Source of the DNA: Moraxella cuniculi DSM 21768
Lineage (GTDB): Bacteria > Pseudomonadota > Gammaproteobacteria > Pseudomonadales > Moraxellaceae
Length of the DNA: 64,000 bases
Direction: 5' to 3'
NCBI RefSeq assembly: GCF_900156515.1
Contig: NZ_FTNU01000002.1
Coordinates: forward strand, 186,001 to 250,000
The translations under genes were made by a program, and so were the position numbers. Position 1 is the first letter of the stretch, and each line of letters starts with the position of its first letter. Below are positions 57,861 to 64,000 of this stretch, in pieces. The notes under the pieces were generated by a model. The model saw nothing but the letters and a program-made list of their open reading frames with translations. It did no database searches and had not been told where the DNA came from.

Positions 57861-59060
57861 TCAAGGTTGTGCCACTTTTTCATCATAATTTAGCACCAGT
57901 AGTGCAGCGGCAATATCTGCTGTCAAATCATCAATATGCTCAAGCCCAACGCTAAATCGCACCACATAATCGCCCTGCAAATGCGTCTGTGGCAGGCTGC
58001 GAATTTTTTTAATATCATACAGCATCACAAGACTTGTCGCACCACCCCAGCTAAAACCCAGTTGAAACAAACGCAACGCATCACAAAAACGACAAACATC
58101 CGCCCAGCGATAGCGTTTGTCAAATACCACACTCACAAGCCCTGATGACAAGCCGCTGGGGCAAAGTTTTTGCCAAGCGTCATGCCCAGCACTGTCTGGA
58201 TTGGCAGGGTGTAGCACTTGGCTGAATTGTGGTTGATTTTTTAGCCAGTGCATCAGCTGTTGAGCGGTGGCGGACTGTTGTTGATAACGCAACTGCAAAC
58301 TGGGCAGACTGCGATAAATGCGTGCACAATCATCACCAGAGACACTAAGCCCCAAGACAGAATGCGTCTGCAAGAGTCGCTGATGTAGTTTGTTATCATG
58401 GCTGACAATGCTGCCCATTAGTACATCGCCACCGCCACTTGGGTATTTGGTGAGTGCATGCACCGAAATATCTACCGCCAGCGTATCGATAGCAAAAGGA
58501 CAAAACGCCACCGCCGCACCCCAAGTATTATCCAGTGCCACCCAAGCACCATGCTGATGAGCCTTGTGAATAAATGCAGGCAAATTGGGAAACTCAAGGG
58601 TAATTGAGCCTGCTGCCTCAAGCCACAATAATTTGCACGCCTTTGATGGCATAAAACTGTCAATATCTTGTGGTTGATAGATTTTTATGCTGATACCATA
58701 GCTTGACTGTAGTTGTTGCAAGTGAGCCAAATTGGGCGAGTAAGCATTGTCTGGTATCCAGACCTCATCGCCTGTTGTCAATAAAGCGGTATTGACCAAA
58801 CTTATCGCAGACAGACCGCTGGGGGTCAATAGGCAGTGCTGACCGCCTTCTAGCCGTGCGATTTGATCGGCGAGCAAATAAGTGGTTGGCGTGCCGTGCG
58901 TGCCATAGCTGTAGTCATAGCGATCTGTCCAGTGGCGATTAAATAACGCCTTGGTGCTATCAAAGATGATGGTTGAGGCGTGATACACGGGCGGTTGCAT
59001 GGTGTTAATATCCATCGGAGCGGCTTTTGGGTCGTGGATAAGGGCGGTTTGTTTGTGCAT
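57861..59060 (-). CDS. metC: Cystathionine beta-lyase-like PLP enzyme
   Basis: A 399-residue Cys/Met-metabolism PLP enzyme. It has QPPVYHASTIIFDS, RYDYSYGTHGTPTTYLLADQIARLEGG, SGLSAISLVNTALL, DNTWGAAVAF and the Schiff-base lysine in VDISVHALTKYPSGGGDVLMGS. The pattern is that of bacterial cystathionine beta-lyase, which yields homocysteine; related gamma-lyases cannot be excluded. It is 33 bases upstream of dapB, so co-transcription is likely. Confidence 0.88.
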   Translation of the reverse strand: MHKQTALIHDPKAAPMDINTMQPPVYHASTIIFDSTKALFNRHWTDRYDYSYGTHGTPTTYLLADQIARLEGGQHCLLTPSGLSAISLVNTALLTTGDEVWIPDNAYSPNLAHLQQLQSSYGISIKIYQPQDIDSFMPSKACKLLWLEAAGSITLEFPNLPAFIHKAHQHGAWVALDNTWGAAVAFCPFAIDTLAVDISVHALTKYPSGGGDVLMGSIVSHDNKLHQRLLQTHSVLGLSVSGDDCARIYRSLPSLQLRYQQQSATAQQLMHWLKNQPQFSQVLHPANPDSAGHDAWQKLCPSGLSSGLVSVVFDKRYRWADVCRFCDALRLFQLGFSWGGATSLVMLYDIKKIRSLPQTHLQGDYVVRFSVGLEHIDDLTADIAAALLVLNYDEKVAQP

Positions 59061-59243
59061 GGTATTGTTGTTATATCTACTTGTGGTTTTGGTTTGTTTA
59101 CAAAAGAATGCTTATGCGATTATCATAATCTCTTGCCTTGGCTGTGTCAAACTTGTTTTGGGCTGGTGCGATTGAGCCATTGCCAGTGTGTGCGGTCTTG
59201 TTAAGTGGTTTTGGCAAATATCCCACCAAAGCATTAAGACAAC

Positions 59244-59269
59244 AAAAAGCCCCAACTATGGGGCTTTTG
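59244..59269 (-). terminator. dnaJ terminator
   Basis: AAAAGCCCC / GGGGCTTTT hairpin with T-runs on both sides, six bases beyond the dnaJ stop. Confidence 0.88.
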
Positions 59270-59274
59270 TGGTA

Positions 59275-60429
59275 TCAATCAAACAGGTCTTTTAGGTCGT
59301 CTTTGACTTTGTCAAAAAAGCCTTTTTTCTTGGCTTCGCTGCTGCTGTTGTTACTGCCCAAGGTTGCTTGTAGCTGCTTGAGCAGGTCTTTTTGTTCATT
59401 GTTAAGATTGACAGGTGTTTGGACGATGATTCGGCAAATCAAATCACCCTGCATTCGTCCCTGCACAGTGGTTACGCCCTTGCCACGCACTCGCAGCATT
59501 TTGCCTGATTGCGTTCCCTCGGCGATTTTGATTTTGATTTTCCCGTCCAAAGTGGGAATTTCGATTTCATCGCCCAAAGCTGCCGATACCATAGAAACAG
59601 GGACTTCCATGTGCAAGTCAGCACCATTACGCGTAAAGATATCATGTGGTTTGACACGCACCTCGACAAACAAATCGCCGCTTGGTGAGCCATTTTTGCC
59701 AGCCTCACCCTTGCCTGCCAGACGCACGCGGTCGCCGTCATCAACACCAGCAGGAATGCTAATCTCCAGCGTTTGTTGCTCTTGTTTTTTGCCGACACCA
59801 TGGCAATCTGGGCAAGGGGTTTTGATTTGTTTGCCCGTGCCTTGACAGTCAGGACAGGTTTGTTGCATGACAAAGAACCCTTGTTGCATACGCACCTGAC
59901 CTTGACCATGACAGCTGCCACAGGTAACGATGTCGCTATCTTTGGCTGCACCTTTGCCATGACAGCTGCCACAGGCAACCGAAGTTTGGTAAGTGATTTG
60001 TTTTTTGCAACCTTTGACAGCTTCCTCAAGGGTTAGGCTGATGTTATACAGCAGGTTCGCTCCTTGTCGTGCTTGACGGCGTGAGCTGCCACCGCCAAAG
60101 CCCCCACCAAATGCCTGACCAAATAGGTCGCCAAAAATATCATTAAAATCGCCACCGCCAAAGCCACCAAAACCACCACCGCCAAAGCCGCCTGCACCCA
60201 TGCCTTGTTCATAGGCAGCGTGTCCGACACGGTCATAAGTGGCTCGTTTTTCAGGATCGCTAAGCGTTTCGTAGGCTTTGGTGGCCTCTTTGAGCTTTTC
60301 TTCGGCTTCGGGATTGTCTGGGTTGCGGTCTGGGTGATATTTCATTGCCAATTTGCGAAAGGCTTTTTTGATTTCTTTTTCGTCCGCACTGCGACTGACA
60401 CCCAGCGTGCTATAAAAATCATTGCTCAT
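59275..60429 (-). CDS. dnaJ: Chaperone DnaJ (Hsp40)
   Basis: A 384-residue type I J-protein. The J-domain (1-70) has [15 protein letters not shown] with intact HPD. A Gly/Phe-rich linker follows ([27 protein letters not shown]), then four zinc repeats ([32 protein letters not shown]) and the C-terminal substrate domain. It delivers clients to DnaK. It is 45 kb from grpE-dnaK, and its promoter region holds a long inverted repeat. Confidence 0.98.
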   Translation of the reverse strand: MSNDFYSTLGVSRSADEKEIKKAFRKLAMKYHPDRNPDNPEAEEKLKEATKAYETLSDPEKRATYDRVGHAAYEQGMGAGGFGGGGFGGFGGGDFNDIFGDLFGQAFGGGFGGGSSRRQARQGANLLYNISLTLEEAVKGCKKQITYQTSVACGSCHGKGAAKDSDIVTCGSCHGQGQVRMQQGFFVMQQTCPDCQGTGKQIKTPCPDCHGVGKKQEQQTLEISIPAGVDDGDRVRLAGKGEAGKNGSPSGDLFVEVRVKPHDIFTRNGADLHMEVPVSMVSAALGDEIEIPTLDGKIKIKIAEGTQSGKMLRVRGKGVTTVQGRMQGDLICRIIVQTPVNLNNEQKDLLKQLQATLGSNNSSSEAKKKGFFDKVKDDLKDLFD

Positions 60430-60469
60430 TTGTCATACTCATTATCAAAAAATTATAAAAAATAAAAAT

Positions 60470-60498
60470 ATCGCTCAATATGGTGCCAATTGAGCGAT
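60470..60498. promoter_or_regulatory. 10-9-10 inverted repeat upstream of dnaJ
   Basis: ATCGCTCAAT, 9 bases, ATTGAGCGAT. The arms are perfect complements. The 9-base spacing is that of CIRCE (TTAGCACTC-N9-GAGTGCTAA), but the arm sequence differs. It overlaps the candidate heat-shock promoter. Confidence 0.6.
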
Positions 60499-60506
60499 TT
60501 ATCAAG
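60478..60506 (-). promoter_or_regulatory. Candidate sigma-32-type promoter of dnaJ
   Basis: On the minus strand CTTGATA, 14 bases, CACCATAT: close to CTTGAAA / CCCCATNT. It is the best heat-shock match of the three chaperone genes. Confidence 0.5.
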
Positions 60507-60589
60507 TCAAAATAATAAATCTTGCCAGCTTTTGCTGATTTTGCCAAATTTTTATGGCCTAGGGTGAAGATTTTGCCAACTTATCAAGC

Positions 60590-60603
60590 GTTTCACATGA
60601 AAC
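60590..60603. promoter_or_regulatory. parS-like site
   Basis: GTTTCACATGAAAC has one base different from the parS core GTTTCACGTGAAAC. It is intergenic, between dnaJ and rsuA. Confidence 0.5.
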
Positions 60604-60627
60604 CTTGAAAGTGTCGCAAGAAATTTA

Positions 60628-61332
60628 TCAAAATTGGGCAATTTCATCAGCACGCAAAAAACGGCATTCGCCCATTTGCAATCCGTCAAGCGTGATGGTG
60701 CCAATGCTGGCACGGTGCAGGGCGACAACTTTGTTGCCAAAATATGCCATCATGCGTTTGACTTGGTGGTATTTGCCTTCGGTTAGTGTCAGCACGGCGT
60801 GCGTTTCATCAACAAATGACAGTTTTGCAGGGCGGGTTTTTTCGGTTTCTGATTCAAGCAAGATGCCATTTGCCACCTGCTTGATGGCGACGGCTTGGGC
60901 TTGACTGTCCATCGGGTCGGCAAGTGTGATTTCGTAGCGTTTGGGCTGATGGCTTTTTGGGCTGGTAACACGGTGAAGCCATGCACCATCGTCAGACAGT
61001 AGCAATGCTCCTGTGGTGTCCACATCGAGCCTGCCTGCGATACGCAAATTTGCCACCTCAGGCACGGCAATTAAATCGGTAACAATCGGATATTCTTTGG
61101 GTTTTAGGGTGCATTCAAAGCCATCAGGCTTGTACAACAAAATATATCGATTGCCATCAGCGACCGATAATGGTTCGCCCGCCCACAGCACCTCATCGCA
61201 GGTGGTGTCAATATGATGGCTGCCATCTTTGATGATGGTGTTGTTTACTGTAATTTCGCCAGCGTGTAGCACTTTTTTGGCATCTTTACGAGATAATTCG
61301 GTGGCTTTGCTTAAAAATTTATCCAATCGCAT
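60628..61332 (-). CDS. rsuA: 16S rRNA pseudouridine synthase, RsuA family
   Basis: A 234-residue protein: N-terminal S4 domain (MRLDKFLSKATELSRKDAKKVLHAGEITVNN) and a catalytic domain with the Asp motif LRIAGRLDVDTTGALLLSDDG and EGKYHQVKRMMAYFGNKVVALHR. It makes pseudouridine, in E. coli at position 516 of 16S rRNA. The ATG at 61332 gives the normal family start; eight further codons are open upstream. Confidence 0.9.
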   Translation of the reverse strand: MRLDKFLSKATELSRKDAKKVLHAGEITVNNTIIKDGSHHIDTTCDEVLWAGEPLSVADGNRYILLYKPDGFECTLKPKEYPIVTDLIAVPEVANLRIAGRLDVDTTGALLLSDDGAWLHRVTSPKSHQPKRYEITLADPMDSQAQAVAIKQVANGILLESETEKTRPAKLSFVDETHAVLTLTEGKYHQVKRMMAYFGNKVVALHRASIGTITLDGLQMGECRFLRADEIAQF

Positions 61333-61524
61333 GGTTTTTCTCAATAAGACAATCAAAGCATGAGTTTAGCATATTTTGCCATTGTCTGCTTGATTTGTGG
61401 TGATAATCAAGCTAAGAGTGCCTGTGGGTGGTCTGAATTGCCCAAAGATTGGCAAATTTGGGCAAAAAATTGTATAAATTATCAAAATGTGGGACAATGG
61501 CATTTTGTCATCAAAGAGTGTGTT

Positions 61525-62121
61525 GTGAGCTATCAGACGCTAAGTTTGCCCTGCACGGCGACTTATGAAATCAAAAAAAGTGAGTTTTTGGCTTTTGCTT
61601 ATCCGATACAGACACGAGAGCAGCTGTTGGCGTGGGTGCAGCACTTAAGGCAGCAGTACCCTGATGCACGCCATCATTGCTATGGTTATATCATCGGCGA
61701 TCCGCACAACACCACCAGTGCAGGGTTTGATGATGATGGTGAGCCAAATGGTACAGCAGGTCGGCCGATTTTAAGCGTGCTACAGCACAAGGCGATTGGC
61801 AATTGTCTGATTGTGGTTGTGCGGTATTTTGGCGGTATTAAATTGGGTGCTGGCGGGCTGACGCGTGCTTATGCGACAGCGGCACAGATGGTGGTTGATC
61901 AGATGGTGCTAAGCCAGTTCGTGCCACAGACGACACTGCGTATTAAGACCAGTTTTGCTCACGAGGCACAGTTGCGGTATTTGGTCTTGGCGGCAGGTGG
62001 CGAGATGTTGCAGGTTGATTATGCACTTGATGTCTGTGCGACAGTTAGGCTGGATGCGGCACGGCTCAAGGAATTTGTCGCAAGTCTAGGGGTATACGGA
62101 CAGCTATTAGACAGTCAGTAG
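61525..62121 (+). CDS. yigZ: YigZ/IMPACT-family protein
   Basis: A 198-residue protein of the UPF0029 family. Conserved blocks are YEIKKSEFLAFAYPIQTREQLLAWV, DARHHCYGYIIG, GFDDDGEPNGTAGRPILSVL and VVVRYFGGIKLGAGGLTRAYATAA. The GTG at 61525 gives the expected family N-terminus (VSYQTLSLP); the frame is open much further upstream but that part has no homology character. Role in the cell unclear, perhaps linked to translation. Confidence 0.85.
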   Translation: MSYQTLSLPCTATYEIKKSEFLAFAYPIQTREQLLAWVQHLRQQYPDARHHCYGYIIGDPHNTTSAGFDDDGEPNGTAGRPILSVLQHKAIGNCLIVVVRYFGGIKLGAGGLTRAYATAAQMVVDQMVLSQFVPQTTLRIKTSFAHEAQLRYLVLAAGGEMLQVDYALDVCATVRLDAARLKEFVASLGVYGQLLDSQ

Positions 62122-62142
62122 GATTGCTTGACAGACCTGCAA

Positions 62143-62178
62143 TAAAAAACCACAAGCTCATCACTTGTGGTTTTGTGC
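62143..62178 (+). terminator. yigZ terminator
   Basis: AAAACCACAAG / CTTGTGGTTTT hairpin 24 bases past the stop. Confidence 0.85.
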
Positions 62179-62494
62179 AATACTTTGCGGCTCCCTAATG
62201 TGCCTCCATACACCGACAGCAAATCCTCCGTGTGGCATCGTTGCCATTTCCTGTGCTGATGGTGCTATTATGCCAAATTGCCATGACAAAACACAGTGGC
62301 AAATTTCGCCAATTTTTGTAAGAAATTTCTTACAAACCTACCAAAATGGTCAATTGTGGTGTGCGGTCTTGCGTTTTTTGATAAATTCATGAATAATTGA
62401 CACAAGGCAAGGAATGATTTGCCTTAACAATTAAGCGATGGAGAATTGAGCAACAAACCTTGCCAAAGAAAACCGCCGCCAATAAGGAGATATC
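62179..62494. other. Regulatory region upstream of the DksA-like gene
   Basis: No credible gene. It contains the 22-bp palindrome at 62315-62336. Strong AAGGAG ribosome-binding sequence occurs just before ATG 62495. Confidence 0.5.
62315..62336. promoter_or_regulatory. 22-bp perfect palindrome, operator-like
   Basis: Half-site TTTGTAAGAAA is followed immediately by its exact complement. There is no loop and no T-run, so it looks like a dimeric repressor site rather than a terminator. It is about 160 bases before the DksA-like gene. Confidence 0.55.
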
Positions 62495-62821
62495 ATGACA
62501 CAATTGCATCAGTATGAGCAGGCATTACAAACGCTTAAACAAGAGTACCAAGCACGCATTGACAAAATCAGCGACCACATCAGCCACCCCCAAGATCAGC
62601 TACAGCGACACTGGGACGATCAGGCAGTGGCTGCCAGTCGTGATGAGATGCGTAAGGCTCTCTTGATTGAGGCGGAACAAGGTTTGGCACAGGTCAATGC
62701 AGCATTGCGGCGTATTGAGCTGGGCGAGTACGGCATCTGCGTGGAATGTGCAGAAAAAATTGACGACAATCGCCTAAAGGCTGTGCCATATACCGCCTAT
62801 TGTATCGCTCATGCCAAGTAG
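62495..62821 (+). CDS. DksA/TraR C4-type zinc-finger family protein
   Basis: A 108-residue protein: a helical coiled coil (about residues 1-75) and a zinc finger IELGEYGICVECAEKIDDNRLKAVPYTAYCIAH. Only three Cys are visible; the fourth ligand position is His. DksA-type proteins bind the RNA polymerase secondary channel; this one is shorter than DksA and closer to YbiI/TraR-type members. Its last 11 bases overlap the next gene. Confidence 0.85.
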   Translation: MTQLHQYEQALQTLKQEYQARIDKISDHISHPQDQLQRHWDDQAVAASRDEMRKALLIEAEQGLAQVNAALRRIELGEYGICVECAEKIDDNRLKAVPYTAYCIAHAK

Positions 62822-63758
62822 CCAGCAGGCAGATGGCTTGATGCGACAAGGCATATCGCCAAGCAAGTTATATTTGCCAAAACTTGCCCAAACCGTGCCG
62901 ACCATTTTTACCTATTTGTGCCAAAAATTCCCCCACATCACCCCTGATGAATGGCGTGGTCGCTTTGAGCAAGGCTTGGTGCTGCACGAAGGCAAGGTGC
63001 TGACGCAGGACAGTCCTTATCAGCATGGCTTGACCATTTCTTATTATCGGCAGCTGGCGTGTGAGACGATTGTGCCATTTGCCCATCGGATTATTTATGA
63101 AAATGACGAACTGCTGGTGGTGGATAAGCCGCATTTTTTGACGGTGGCACCAGCAGGGCGTTATGTGCAACAAACGCTTTTGGCACGGCTAAAGGCACAA
63201 ACGGGCAATGCCAATATCTCGCCTGTGCATCGTTTGGACAGGGAGACGGCAGGCGTGATTTTGTTTGCCAAAACGCCAAAGGCTCGCACGACATATCAGC
63301 AATTATTCGCCAATCGTGCAATAGACAAATGCTATCATGCCATCGCTCCTGCTAGCGAGCAGCACCATTTTCCTTTATCGCTTGCGTTGCCACTTGAGCG
63401 TGGTGAGCCGTTTTATACCATGAAAGTGGGACAGGGCGAACCAAATACACATACGCTGATTGAGCCATTGCAAATAAGCCGTGATGGCAAGTGGTGCAAA
63501 TATCAACTGCGACCCACCACAGGCAAGCTGCATCAGTTGCGTGTGCATATGAATTATCTGGGTCTTGCCATCTGCCATGACAGTTTTTATCCTGTGATTC
63601 GCCACCGAGCCGATGATGATTTTAGCAAGCCCTTGCAGCTGCTTGCCAAGCGATTGTCATTTGTTGATCCGATAACAGGTGAGATGATGCGTTTTGAGTC
63701 AGAATTTGAGCTGGATTTGGAAAATTTTTCTTCTGATAAATCAGCAGATGGATTGTAA
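62811..63758 (+). CDS. RluA-family pseudouridine synthase
   Basis: A 315-residue enzyme. The catalytic motif is PVHRLDRETAGVILFAKT, preceded by IIYENDELLVVDKPHFLTVAPAGRYVQQTLL and followed by KWCKYQLRPTTGKLHQLRVHMNYLGLAICHDSFYP. The target RNA position is not evident; members with this N-terminus often modify 23S rRNA or tRNA. The start at 62811 overlaps the DksA-like gene; ATG 62841 is an alternative. Nothing convincing follows to the window end. Confidence 0.87.
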   Translation: MPSSQQADGLMRQGISPSKLYLPKLAQTVPTIFTYLCQKFPHITPDEWRGRFEQGLVLHEGKVLTQDSPYQHGLTISYYRQLACETIVPFAHRIIYENDELLVVDKPHFLTVAPAGRYVQQTLLARLKAQTGNANISPVHRLDRETAGVILFAKTPKARTTYQQLFANRAIDKCYHAIAPASEQHHFPLSLALPLERGEPFYTMKVGQGEPNTHTLIEPLQISRDGKWCKYQLRPTTGKLHQLRVHMNYLGLAICHDSFYPVIRHRADDDFSKPLQLLAKRLSFVDPITGEMMRFESEFELDLENFSSDKSADGL

Positions 63759-64000
63759 GTATCAGATAAATATCACAAAAATTATTTGCCACTGTATGAT
63801 GACAGTGATTGACTTTTGATAAGATTATGGGCAAATTTTGGGCGATGTGCCTGCCAAGCCAACAAATTCTGACTTTATGACAAAAAAATGGTATATTAAC
63901 GCAGACTCAACATGAGTTACAAAAACAATAAGAGATAAATGCAAGTTGTCAGGCGTGTTATTTTGTTGCAAAGCCAAAGTTGAAACCAGTTTATCAGCCA

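Noticed and set aside
60470-60498. dnaJ upstream palindrome as a terminator of an upstream gene
   Set aside because: No T-run follows on either strand, and rsuA on the same strand ends more than 120 bases away.
62165-62392. 75-codon frame after the yigZ terminator
   Set aside because: It begins inside the terminator hairpin and runs through the 22-bp palindrome; no family character.

Overview
The window looks like chromosomal DNA of a gammaproteobacterium of the Moraxella type. I infer this from protein resemblance, moderately AT-rich composition, and gene order: gltA divergent from sdhCDAB, followed after an interruption by sucAB-lpd, plus argH divergent from hemCD. The species cannot be fixed from sequence reading alone. 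Most of the window is housekeeping DNA with short intergenic gaps, clear hairpin terminators and many extended -10 promoters.

Layout. 1-0.4 kb: the 3' end of a large protein. 0.5-12 kb: ridA-dadA, TPP-riboswitch-controlled thiC, an ABC exporter, a YgiW-type periplasmic OB-fold protein behind a PmrA/QseB-like box, a His-rich metal efflux protein, argH, hemCD, rlmB. 12-18.4 kb: an NqrM-like protein, dnaK, grpE, a dNTPase, a methyltransferase and a glycosyltransferase. 18.5-26.8 kb: a complete type I-F2 (I-Fv) CRISPR-Cas locus with 19 identical repeats, then cas1, cas2-3, cas7fv, cas5fv and cas6f; there is no cas8f. 27-30.3 kb: ompR without envZ, and tex. 30.5-46 kb: the TCA-cycle supercluster, with a Fur-box leader before sdhC, two paralogous small membrane proteins, and an insertion between sdhB and sucA (MFS transporter, frameshifted ABC transporter, eroded small gene). 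46-64 kb: a DUF6037-like/DUF72 pair, prlC-yheV, an endonuclease-fold hydrolase, rdgB, an ABC-F ATPase, a J-domain protein, a YheT hydrolase, an IS1016-like remnant, dapB, a cystathionine beta-lyase-like gene, dnaJ, rsuA, yigZ, a DksA-like protein and an RluA-family enzyme.

Most notable. (1) The minimal CRISPR-Cas locus: two of its own spacers (6 and 15) overlap by 14 bases, and joining them reconstructs a target in which spacer 6 is followed by GG, the PAM expected for type I-F. (2) Two intergenic sites each one base from a parS core. (3) A 10-9-10 inverted repeat with CIRCE-like geometry over a heat-shock-type promoter upstream of dnaJ; grpE and dnaK have related promoter-like sequences. (4) A Fur box, promoter and 106-bp hairpin element in the long sdhC leader region. 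(5) A PmrA/QseB-type box before the ygiW-like gene. (6) Recent-looking gene decay inside the TCA cluster.

Functional links: hemCD, thiC and dapB are biosynthetic; gltA, sdhCDAB, sucAB and lpd form most of the oxidative TCA route; dnaK, grpE and dnaJ form one chaperone machine although dnaJ lies 45 kb from dnaK; Cas1 and Cas2-3 acquire spacers and degrade targets, while Cas5fv, Cas7fv and Cas6f would form the crRNA complex.
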